A program made the translations under genes and the position numbers. From Turritopsis dohrnii (lineage: Eukaryota > Cnidaria > Hydrozoa > Anthoathecata > Oceaniidae), in contig BQMF02000001.1 in the NCBI GenBank assembly GCA_027922465.2, forward strand, positions 1,860,001 through 1,924,000: a stretch of DNA of 64,000 nucleotides, read 5' to 3'. The notes under the pieces were generated by a model that was given only the letters and a program-made list of their open reading frames with translations, was not told the DNA's origin and searched no databases. Each line of letters begins with the position of its first letter. The stretch's first letter is position 1. This document shows, piece after piece, positions 10,701 through 20,413 of the stretch.

Positions 10701-13700
10701 GATAAAATATTTAGATGCGTCAATGACTTTCCCCCGGCCTTGGCGTTACTTAATACGAAGCCTTTTCCCCCAGCAACGCCTTTTATCTTTATTGCACCAG
10801 TGGCAACAGCAGATTGAGCTGGCAAAGGCATTGCATGCTTACCTTGACCGGTTGTTTCATTTACTTCAGTTTCATTTCGAACTTGGGTAAGCGGAAGAGA
10901 CTCGTAGATGATAGACTGTTTATTCTCTTTCGCTAGATCTTCATTGCTCACATAAGCAAGCGTATTGTCTGTGATTGATGCTGATAATTGACTTGCATTC
11001 CTTTTCTTTTCCAGATCGTTGATAGTAAGCGAGGTCTCCATAGGGTTTGGCGATGTTTCGTTTTGATAGATATGAACGTTAGTTGATTTACCTTTAACAT
11101 CAAGCCTGGAAGAGCTTTGGCCATGATCAACAGAGTCTTCTAAGATAGTTGCATATTCATTTGAATGTTCTCTTGAACCATTTTGCCTTCTCTGCTCCAC
11201 AATCACGTGGTCGTTCTGGTCACTCATGATATCCAACACATTATTTTCGGGTTGTGCCGGAGTAGTGATATTTGTTCCGGAACTGGTCGGATTAGAATTG
11301 TTTTCTTTCTGGACTGCAGTGCTTATTGGATAGCTTTCACCTGTCTTGTTATCGCTGCCATTATTATTCTCTTTTATTTCGTAGCCATAAATGTCGACCA
11401 ATGGAAATCTTGTGTCGTTGCTTGTTGGCGCTGGTTCAGTCGGTGCAACAACTTGTGGTGTAGTGGTATTCATTTCTTTGATCAGTTGTGGGGTTTGTGT
11501 TGGTCCTGAGCCAAGTACACCGGCTGCTGGTTGGTTTGTTGTTGGTCCTGAACCAAGCACACCGGGTGCTGGTTGAGTTACTGCATGAACTTCTTTATTG
11601 GCTGAAGGTAACGATGTTACTATCGGACTTTCTTTAGTAATAACTGGTCGCGTATCGGGTACCCTTGTTGCATTTATTGGAATAGTAGCATTGGCCTGTC
11701 CATCGGTTGCGTTAGTTGGAATAGAACTGGTGGAATGATTATTGGTTCGTGCAGTCCACGGTCCCCAAACACCATCGCTATTTTCTGGATCAGCTTTCAG
11801 GTCAAATTTGGGATAAACTGGCTTTTTAATACGACTTCGATAAAACTGAAGACGATCTAACAGAACTTTCATCGTGTTTGGCATAAATTCTGCCAGATTG
11901 TGAAACTCGCAAGGATCCCATTGAATATTGAATAAACAGGGTTTTTTCATTGGATCACATGGCGGTGCATGCATTTCTAAAAATGGATGTGGATAATTCC
12001 TATCACATTTCACTTTAGCTTTGGGTAATATTGTAGGTTTTTCCAATGTGTTTAACTCTCCGATCTCAGCTGGGCGTGGGTACCAATCTCCATAGAAACC
12101 AATGTCTTGGTTGATGATCACCTTGTAATCTCCCACTCTCAAGCCACATTGATTTTTTTGTAATGGATCGAACTGATGCAAAATCTCGAATCTTGGTGAC
12201 ATCGTAGCTGGTTCTGTCATTGATGACCAAACGTCAAGACCATCTAAATCCTTAACCTGACTTTTGTACCCTGCAAGTTTTAAAATTGTAGGAAGCCAAT
12301 CAGTAGAATGAAACATTTCTTCACTGACACGCCCTAAAAAAAAAGAAAAGTAGAACACAATTTATATCCGGTAATTTTCGTGATTGAACTATTTAGTTAG
12401 CTATAGGTAAGTTTTATTTTTTGTGCTGCTTTATTGGAAAATTGTACTTTAACCGGATTAATTGCCAACTTCCAGAAATAGTTTATGTCCATAGATTTAG
12501 TTTCCTTTGGCTTCTTCGACGAGGAGAGGTTCTTTTCAGCGCATTTTTTCTTCTCTTTTGGTTCACCGAGAGATCATCACATAGGAAAGAACCAAGGAAA
12601 ACTGAAAGGTTCGGCTCAGTGTAAAACGCATTTAACAATTCCAAACATCGATCCCAAATTTTATTTAACCTTTGGAGGATGTGGATGTTAAATTGCTCTT
12701 ATCAACCCTAAAACCTATTCACGCTGGATGGATCGTTGATTTTTATAACTACATAACCTCATATGAAGGAAGAAAAGGCTATCGAAAGTGGCTGGGAAGC
12801 TGCAGGTATTGCTGATGCTATACGACTTGGTTTGAAAGCACTCCCGAGTCTTGACCCGTTTAACGATATCGATCCGTTAATTGATCGGTTTGATGTGAGC
12901 ACTGATATTAATGCCGTATGTGGTCTTACCGCAGAGCAGATCGAAGGATATCAGAACGATACAGAGGAAAATGAGTATGAAGACGAAAACGACGAAGCCG
13001 TATGGGTTTTACCAGAGAAACAAAAAAAACCAGAAAAAAACTAACTTTGATGATGAAGAAGTATTGTAATTTTAGAATAGAAAATATGTTATTTTTAATT
13101 GTTATTTTAGCAAAAGTGTCAAATTTAAGTATCAAGAAAGCTTGAAAAATGCATTCCTAAATTGAAAATCGTTATTTTTTTCTTTAAACTTTTCCATTCG
13201 CGAAATTAAATCCACTTTTTATGTAAGCGGAACTTATAATATCTTCAATTAATAAATACGCCAGGTTTCAACAATTAAATCCACGCGAAATTTTTCGAAC
13301 TGCTCATACGCGAAATTAAATCCAAAAAACTTCGCGAATTTTTGACCTCGCGAAATTTAATCTCGCGAAAATTAATCCGGTTAAAATTCGAAAGACCTTT
13401 TTTTCCTTTCTCTTTCCTTTTTCTTTTTCCTTTTTCTCTTTCTAGACCATTTCCGTTGAATAAAACATTTGCTGGTTCAAAAAAAGGTTGGTTCACTAGA
13501 GAGGTTGAATTAACGGATGTAATCGGACCCAGATAATAATTTCTTTAGGTCTTCAAGTTCCCAAACGCTTTGGAAATAACTCAAATTCGTACCATTCTCT
13601 TGAATTCCATCACTATAAACAAAGGCCACTGCACGAACACCACCCTCCCATACGGTCAGCTTGCTGCCGCGCAGTGGGTAATTAGAGCCACTATTTAACT

Positions 13701-15114
13701 CCATGCCACCAGCGGCACCCCCGCTATCCGTAGTGAAGATGACAATTGTGTTGTTGAGCAAACCATTGTCGGCTAATGCTTCGGTAATATTCAGAACCGA
13801 TTCATCTAATGCGACTACCATGCCTGAGTGGAAAATTTGAAAGTTATAGTTGATGAAAAGAACTTGACCAACGTGACCATGGTACATTTAGTTCTGTTAC
13901 CTGCGTATAGTTTTCTTTTTTCGTTTTTGATGTGTTCCACTTTTTTTAAGTAGTTTTCTGGTACTTGCAAAGGATCGTCTGCATTGCCGCTGTGAACTGC
14001 TTGATGGGATACATACAGGAAAAAAGGCTGAGATGTGTCCAGCTCATTGATAACGTTTACTGCTTCTTCAGTGTATAGTTCGGTTGCATAGTGTCCCGTT
14101 TCGTTGTGTATTATCTATGACGCAGATAAGAAATGCGCGAATGATAGTAATCAACAGGAAACGAAACGAACATCACTATGCTGTTTATTTCTTAAAAGAG
14201 ATGATACCTCTTCGTTTCTGCGCAAATCAAGTCCATAGTTGTCATCGTAAGCAGAATGCGTAAAGTAGTCTGAGCTCGAACTTGTCAAGCCACCAAAAAA
14301 TGTGTCAAAACCACGTTTCCATGGCAATAATTCTTCCTTGTGAAAACCTAAACCCCACTAAGGAAAAAAAGTCTTTAGTTTGTAAAGGAAATATCTCATG
14401 TTGATGAAGTTATTTTAAGAGTTGTTTTTCATGTGGGTCGATGATGAAATTTTTTGCTCGTCCATTTTCATAGTCAAATTTACTTACCTTCCCTATTGCG
14501 TGTGTTTTGTATCCAATGTCCTTCAGATATTGAGGAAGGACTTTTTCATTTTCAGGAAGCCCCGTCGCTTGTTTGTTATGAAACACTCCATGTTGGACAC
14601 CTAATTGACAAAAGGAACCATTATTTACCTTAGAAAACATTTCGTCGACCGAACACTCTTCATAAAAAATTCTATCTGCACCATTTGTGTATGAAAAAAG
14701 TTAGGAAAATGACAAACCTAGTCGACTGCCATATTTCCCGGTCATGAATTCACATTTTGTGGCAAATGACGATGGTGATACGTAGTAATTGTTCAGGACC
14801 ACTCCACTTAAAGCCAGCGAATCTATGTTTGGCGTTGGGATTTGTGGTGAGCCATGAAATCCAACATCATCCCATCCCTTTGGACAATCAAAAATTATTC
14901 AATTTTTTTTTTTTGAAAACAAATAATCAGCAGGATTAAAGAAATTCTCTTTTGAACTTATAATTTATCGAAAAACTTTTGACAGATTGATTTAAATCAT
15001 TGACCTTACCAGGTTGTTTGCCACGATAAATACAATGTTTGGGTTCTTCTGAATTTCACACTCACATTGAAAGACAACAATGCATAGTGTCACCAAGATT
15101 ATTTGGTTCACCAT
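7777..15114 (-). CDS. Membrane-anchored arylsulfatase-B-like pseudoenzyme with mucin-like stalk, eight exons, ~1,814 aa
   Basis: Exons in transcript order: 15114-15010 (ATG, signal peptide), 14877-14718, 14600-14488, 14357-14208, 14114-13901, 13823-13593, 12333-8302, 8216-7777 (stop). Phases agree and the total is 5,445 nt. The first ~400 residues are a type I sulfatase fold closest to arylsulfatase B: GWDDVGFHGS, LPQYLKDIGY, RGFDTFFGGL, PLQVPENY, PLRGSK, WEGGVRAVAF, DWLPTILKLAGY. The catalytic site is lost. The metal-binding ADD is ANN (N33, N34), the formylglycine CxPSR motif is S72-F-A-T-K, the His of GKWHLG is Gly128, and Asp-Asn is D280-S281. Lys126, His217, Asp280 and Lys302 remain. A long Ser/Thr/Pro/Asn stalk follows, then a C-terminal transmembrane helix and a tail of about 12 residues ending RHFEAS. 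I infer a cell-surface, heavily O-glycosylated binding or scaffold protein with no sulfatase activity. Confidence 0.88.
8302..12333 (-). CDS. Giant exon 7 of the pseudo-sulfatase: fold C-terminus plus ~1,140-residue mucin-like stalk
   Basis: A 4,032-nt exon, phase 1 at both ends. Its first ~190 codons finish the sulfatase fold with a Cys-rich segment (KPCLFNIQWDPCEFHNLAEF) that matches the C-terminal part of arylsulfatase B/J-type enzymes. The rest is low complexity: many N-x-S/T sites, Pro-rich blocks, Gly/Ser/Lys segments and a Thr run of over 30 residues. No further folded domain is evident. Antisense ORFs up to 232 codons (for example 9204-9902 on +) arise from this biased composition and are not genes. 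Confidence 0.85.
10443..10516 (-). repeat. Poly-threonine coding microsatellite
   Basis: On the + strand this is an interrupted run of GTT, GTC and GTG triplets. In the reading frame of the pseudo-sulfatase exon it encodes nearly uninterrupted Thr with rare Ser. Mixed ACA/ACG/ACC/ACT codons suggest either selection for Thr rather than pure slippage, or an old decayed tract. It should be length-polymorphic. Confidence 0.8.
12690..13044 (+). pseudogene. Relic of a pogo/Tigger-type DDE transposase, C-terminal end, frameshifted
   Basis: One frame reads STLKPIHAGWIVDFYNYIT. A frame change near 12770 continues as AIESGWEAAGIADAIRLGLK and an acidic tail to the stop at 13044. The order 'LKP+D/H-x-G-W/V-I...F...Y', then 'W..AGI', then a D/E-rich tail is how the end of pogo/Tigger transposases looks (typically LQPLDxGVI, later W..V...TI..CF..AGF). 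The upstream part has decayed. It sits inside an intron of a host gene on the opposite strand. Pogo-like MITEs elsewhere in the window (40409, 53215, 63950) fit the same superfamily, but a direct link is not shown. Confidence 0.55.
13195..13380. repeat. Cluster of CGCGAAATTAA(ATCC) motifs, probably a decayed MITE
   Basis: At least five copies of CGCGAAATTAA-like words in both orientations occur within 190 bp, often followed by ATCC. Related words (CCGCGTTAATTTGTG, ACACGAAATTAA) make up the element at 28415-29194, so the two may belong to one family. The outer ends are not clear. Confidence 0.5.
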
Positions 15115-16442
15115 CTACGAAAAAAAATAAAATGATACAACTCCTTGAATAATCGTATTTTACGTTCCCAATATATATATATGTGTAAAATCTCATTGTG
15201 GCCAGTCGTACCTGGAAATAATCATTTAGTTCATTTGCAATATTTTCAAGGAAGAAGCGTTTGATCCAAGTATGTCTTCAATTATGTCATGGTTTTTTTT
15301 CGAGTTCGTCACCTCCAACAAGATAACTTTTCCAACTTTATCGTTAGTTTCAGGTAAAACTTTGGATTTGGTATTCTCTTTAGTTTGAAAAAGTTACAAA
15401 GAAAATCATCAACCTAATCTGCTGTAATTTTTTTCGTGAATAATAAATGATTTGATCTTTTACTGTTCAGTAACCTGCACCTAATTTTATTGCAGCATGA
15501 TTGTGAGATCAGATGCTTCACTGCACTCAACAAATTTTATGATAATCTTTTATGTTTCCAATTTTCCGTCGACATCTTTATCATTTCTACGGCAGTGCAG
15601 GCTTCCTCAAACATCACAATAAAAACTAATAAATAAAATATAGAGGACGAAACAGTTAGTAAAAGCTAGAAGTCTTTAACAGCTTTTGGTACTGAAAGAA
15701 ATGAAAGAAATGAAAAAAAAACTACTCACTTGCTGCTTTGAAAGACTCTACATTGAATGTAGCTATGATCATTGTAGGACTTCTACAGAGTTTAATTCTA
15801 ATGAATGAAACATTGGGCAAAAAATCGTTATTAAAAGCATTTTAATTGCATTTTTTGGATATATGAACCACAATTTCCGATTTTTAGTCTAAACTGCCTC
15901 CTCCCGCCTCGTTTTGATGTGATTATCACGATTGATTTGAAGTGAAGCAAAATTTATCATCAAAGTGTAAACAATACATTAAAAGCAAAGTGAAATAGTT
16001 TTCATAAAGTTGACAAAATATTGATTGACGTTTAAACGGAAATTCGGTGTTTTTCACTTATCATGAAATTTTCTCGAATAAAAACCGCCCTCAAATAGAA
16101 ACCGCCCTCAAATACAAGCCGCCTTCCAATACAAGCCGCGGCTTCTACACGTTTTTTTTGTAAGCAACCAAGGTCAGACGTTAGTAGTAATGTTGCTTGA
16201 AAAATGACCATTTTTTAGTAGTAATGTTGCTAAATTTGTTGCTAAGCATTAATCGAAAAGTATGTGTATGTCCCGTCTTGAAAATGTTTTGTGTAGTTTG
16301 AATGAAGTATCTAAGTATAAAGGTTAAGACACATTCTAAGGCACAACCAAGTACTGCAACCTAGTGTAACAACCAAGTGTAGTAATTTTATAGCATGTGT
16401 TGTAGTATGCTAGCGCTGCATCATTTCAAAATCTGACGATGC
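15115..16442. other. Intergenic sequence upstream of the pseudo-sulfatase
   Basis: No coding signal. The proximal part should carry the promoter of the minus-strand gene. Near 16076-16140 there is a short tandem of (A/G)AAACCGCCCTCAAATA-like units next to TTTTCTCGAATA. The latter recurs inverted near 19100 and may mark an outer element around the Mutator-like insertion. Confidence 0.4.
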
Positions 16443-16451
16443 TAATTTATC

Positions 16452-16909
16452 GAGGTTCGGAATTCCCGATTTACAAAACCGAGTTACAAAACCGAGTTAC
16501 GCATTATGACGTCACAAACCGAGTTACTAACTCGGAAATTTTTAAGTTTTAATTTTTCTCGAGTTACTAACTCGGAAATTTTATTTTGTTTTATTTTTTC
16601 CGAGTTACTAACTCGGGAATTTTATTTTGTTTTATTTTTCCCGAGTTACTAACTCGGAAATTTTATTTTGTTTTATTTTTTCCGAGTTACTAACTCGGAA
16701 ATTTTATTTTGTTTTATCTTTCCCGAGTTAGTAACTCGGAAATTTTATTCTTATAAAACATTCTCGAGTTAATAACTCAAAATTTTAATCTTAAAATTTT
16801 AAATTTTAATTAAATTTTTAAATTTTATCTGCTATACGTTTTTAATTTTTAGTTTGCTTTATGTTTTTCAAGTTAGTGGCTAAAAACTAAATCACAAAAT
16901 GACTTGAAA
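16452..16909 (+). repeat. Left terminal inverted repeat with palindromic tandem units
   Basis: 458 bp. Contains repeated AACCGAGTTAC words at the outer end, a TGACGTCA-like palindrome near 16507-16514, and several units of CCGAGTTACTAACTCGG with ATTTTATTTTGTTTTATT spacers. The last bases before the interior read AAATCACAAAATGACTTGAAA. It pairs with 18698-18993. Confidence 0.85.
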
Positions 16910-17837
16910 TGAAAGTGAAATTAAAAGAGAATTTCGGACCAAATTTTCAAACAATTCATTATGAGCCTAAATCTTCAAAAAAAAAATTGAAAATTTGACT
17001 ATGCTGGTTACGAATTTGCTATTTGTGCCTGAGGTGCACTTAATTTTCAAAGTGCTTCAGCTTCAAATTCGCACTTGTATTGACTATGTGTAGCCTAACT
17101 ACAAATGCGGACCTATATCAACGAAGTGATATATCATCACATTATATGTTATCACCAAATTGAAGGTGAAAAAAATCAAATAAAAAGTATTTTATCACTG
17201 GAACTTAAACCACAAGGAAGGATAACACTATAAGTTCACCAAATGATGCATACACTATAACGTATTAAGAGTTATTAGTGGATAGAGATCTAATCTAATA
17301 GTGGTACTAACAGTTTGGGTGAAATAAAGCAAGAAGAACAACGTTACTTTGATTTTGAAAACTTGTTTTTCTCATAGTTTACATGGTTTCTCTGTGCACG
17401 CAATCATTTCAAAAGCACACTCCATAACAAATTGTTCTCATGGTCTATTTGTATCTGAACGGTTTTTAATTTCGAACTGGTATTGTTATAACACTGGAAT
17501 GACTACGCGACATAAACAAGAAGACTTGTCTGAACGTTTAACAAAAGAAAGCAAGTTAACAAAATTCTACCATATTTTATCAAACAGTAAGATTGTTGCA
17601 AAGTTGTTTTCTTGTACTTGCATAGAAAAACTATAAATACGAAAAACCGAAGAGTAACGAAATGAAAAACAAAATAAGAAAAGAAAAAAAAAAATAGAGA
17701 CACTTATGGTACATATCACAGCATTTCTCCTCTTCTCAGAATGCACACTTTCAAAATGTTTGTTCTTTTCCTTGTTAAAAGGGGGATTCAGAAAACACTC
17801 AATGTTACTGATATAACTTTACATATACAAGTCAAAG

Positions 17838-18128
17838 TCACAAAGGTAAGCCACGACCTTTTAGTAATAACTTTTCCTCTCCGTTTAGTTTTGAATTCGC
17901 AGCATCTATATATGAGGGAGGAACAGCAAGATTACTCATGAATGGCTTCTTGGAGATGCAATTCCGTAATGCACAAAAATAAAACACTCGCTCCTTTGCA
18001 AATTGCTGCCCCACAGGAATGTATAACGCCTTGACGTAAATATAAAGTTTTCCGGCTGGCATTGTGCTTGCACATGTGCAGCATTTTGCCTCCTTTCTAG
18101 TTACTAGTTTTTCTGCATACATTTTCAT
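17838..18128 (-). CDS. Small Cys-rich ORF (96 codons) inside the Mutator-like element
   Basis: The only interior ORF with structure. It has a KCCTCAS segment (C-x2-C) and, about 35 residues later, FYFCALRNC (C-x4-C), a spacing that could bind zinc. The C-terminal half reads KPFMSNLAVPPSYI. I do not recognise the family. It may be a captured host fragment, a piece of the element's own protein, or a chance ORF. No promoter or splice evidence is seen. Confidence 0.35.
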   Translation of the reverse strand: MKMYAEKLVTRKEAKCCTCASTMPAGKLYIYVKALYIPVGQQFAKERVFYFCALRNCISKKPFMSNLAVPPSYIDAANSKLNGEEKLLLKGRGLPL

Positions 18129-18697
18129 GAAGATATTTCTATATATTTAAATTAAAAATGTACATAAGAAGAACGACATGGTCGGGCAACAATTCAGTCG
18201 GTCACTAAAATCCTCGTTTATACTTCCCGAGCACACTTTTGAGCAAAGTGTAAAAATTGACCCCCATCGAAATTGTCACCCTTGATTTGAACTTAGTTTC
18301 TACTATCGAAGCACTTTTAGAATTTAGTGTCAATTTTTCCTAAAATGCACATTTTCACGAACGTCGAAGCACCTTTATAGTTTGCTCCTTTTTTGACTAA
18401 AAAAAATTGCCAAAAAGCTGAACGATAACATCATCATGGAAATTGCTTATTATTGACGCAATTTGAAGACTTACAAAAGTGTTTGGTAAATCTTCTTTCT
18501 TAACTAACAAAAAGCGATGATTGAAAAGAGAGACATAAGTAAACCACAGTGGAGTTTATTTCCACCATCAATCAAATCTAACGAAAAGCTAATAAAAGCT
18601 AAATATTACTGTTATTGAGTTACTCCAAGTTTTAATTAACTAAAAAAATAACTCTTAATACGCAACAGTGTATAGATCGTTTGTTGAACTTGAAGTG

Positions 18698-18993
18698 TTT
18701 CAAGTCATTTTGTGATTTAGTTTTTAGCCATTAACTCGAAAAATATAAAGCAAAATAAAAATTAAAAACGTATAGCAGATAAAATTTTTCGAGTTATTAA
18801 CTCGGGAATATTTTATAAGAATAAAATTTCCGAGTTAGTAACTCGGAAAAAATAAAACAAAATAAAATTCCCGAGTTAGTAACTCGAGAAAAATTAAAAT
18901 TTAAAATTTCCGAGTTAGTAACTCGGTTTGTGACGTCATAATGCGTAACTCGGTTTTGTAACTCGGTTTTGTAACTCGGGAATTCCGAACCTC
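18698..18993 (-). repeat. Right terminal inverted repeat of the Mutator-like element
   Basis: 296 bp, the reverse complement of the left arm. The outer end is nearly identical to the left arm, including the TGACGTCA-like palindrome and the two GAGTTACAAAACC units. It has fewer internal CCGAGTTAGTAACTCGG units than the left arm, which accounts for the length difference of about 160 bp. Confidence 0.85.
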
Positions 18994-20218
18994 TAATTTA
19001 TCTAAGATCCTTGTAATACTGTTGCGAAACATTTTGAGAAAATTTACTATTGTTGCTTATAAAGTGGTTGCTTATATTAGAAAGTAAAAATAAAAAACGT
19101 GTATTCGAGAAAATACGGTAACCCCGCAAGGTAGATGACGCATCTAGTAACCTTTTATTGCTGCCAATGTCCAACCTCGTCCTCAGGGCTTCTTGGCCGA
19201 TGTCCTGTAACTAGATAGCTCTGGGTACGAGTGTCTCAGATGTTTTTCTGGAAATAACATGGCCATCTTTGAGTCCTAGACACGTTGCCAACAAACCTTT
19301 CGGTATTATCTTTCAAACATTTCAAATTTAAACACTTTATTTGTTGTTATTGATTCCCTTCATTTTTTGACACCACACCACTAAAAGCGAAAAATTGAAA
19401 ATATTGTGAAGCTTAGTTAATTCACGGCTTGGGTCGTTTTTATGGACGCGATTAAAAATTTGGGGTTTAATAGTGTGTAACGGGAGTGAAAAAGATGAAA
19501 ATTACAAATCGTGAGGATTTCATTCAATGACGCGCTATATGCGAGTAAATTCAGAATGACCAGCCTGAAAACACTACACTGAATCACAGCCTATATTCTA
19601 TACCAAATTCTCATGAAAGGGCAACAGAATTTTGGAGTAAAGTTTTTTTAAACAATTTTCATGAAAACTTTACATACATTAATTTGACTATGCTGTTTTA
19701 AAATGGAAAGTGGAAAGTTTGGAAAGTTTGAGCCTAATTTGGACTAAATTCTCAAAGTGCTTCACATTTTTTAAAACTTTGCACTTATATCGACTATGCT
19801 AAGTTTGAATTGGCCATTCGTTATGCATTGTTTGACTAAATAAAACTAATTTGGAGGGGGCTAATTTGAAATTTTCAAGGTACTTTTTTGAAAATTTACA
19901 CTTCTACTACCTCTACCTCACTACCATACTGTCTACTATGCAAACCTTTGCATTCTTTTTTTTTTTTGAAGAGTTTGTGCATACCAAGAATCTAAAATCA
20001 GCATTTCAACCATCGTCACTCATATCAATTCTTTTCTTCCAATTATGCAAAGATTTTAATCTTGTTTACATTCAAAAGATTTGCAGCAACGCATTATGTT
20101 TAGGGGAAGGAATTTTTGTGGGAAGAAAATTTGGCCAAAGAATGCTAAATTAGATTCTTGCCAATGTTACGTTTTTTTATCCTTCGAGAAAGTTCACTCT
20201 ATTTCTTGTTATCAACGG

Positions 20219-20413
20219 ATGGAAGATCTGTCAACAACGGGTCTGCAGCTTTGCCTTCAATCTATCGTTTCCAATCGATTGCTCTTTTACACCGACAAGT
20301 ACGGACTGACACGGTCTGTGAAAGTGAAACCAGCTGACGAGGATTCTGATTGGCACGACTTGAATAAAAACGCCTTCAATTTTATTATCGAACTTGTTTT
20401 AGATCCATACTAA
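20219..20413 (+). CDS. Hypothetical 64-aa ORF
   Basis: Begins MEDLSTTGLQLCLQS and ends NFIIELVLDPY. Codon choice (GAC, CTG, ACG, GTG) is less AT-biased than the surroundings, and the sequence is well mixed rather than low complexity, which is why I list it. A second in-frame piece of 23 codons (ATG at 20413-20415, reading MVLRTVDITDELTAEKLQGG) starts in another frame immediately after, so the two may be parts of one gene broken by a frameshift or joined by splicing. I do not recognise a family. It could also be a transposon relic. Confidence 0.3.
   Translation: MEDLSTTGLQLCLQSIVSNRLLFYTDKYGLTRSVKVKPADEDSDWHDLNKNAFNFIIELVLDPY

Larger units (their letters stand above)
12334..13592 (-). other. 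Intron 6 of the pseudo-sulfatase, filled with repeat debris
   Basis: The largest intron of the gene (1,259 bp). It holds a plus-strand transposase relic (about 12690-13044) and a cluster of CGCGAAATTAAATCC-type motifs (13195-13380). The ORFs at 12421-12691 read through this debris and show no domain. Confidence 0.8.
16452..18993. mobile_element. Mutator-like (MULE) foldback element with 9-bp target-site duplication
   Basis: Termini GAGGTTCGGAATTCCC at 16452 and its reverse complement ending at 18993 define a 2,542-bp element. It is flanked by an identical 9-bp sequence TAATTTATC (16443-16451 and 18994-19002). Terminal inverted repeats are long: 16452-16909 on the left and 18698-18993 on the right. 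They consist largely of tandem palindromic units CCGAGTTACTAACTCGG separated by AT-rich spacers; the left arm has extra units. Long TIRs plus a 9-bp duplication are the hallmark of Mutator-like elements. No transposase is visible inside, so it is non-autonomous. The interior carries a 96-codon ORF on the minus strand. Confidence 0.82.

Noticed and set aside
13510..13592. Continuation of sulfatase exon 6 past the donor at 13592
   Set aside because: The ORF runs on for 27 codons to a stop, but the homologous position of the fold continues in the exon at 12333, and AATG|GTACG joins it in phase. The extension is probably intron or a rare retained-intron form.
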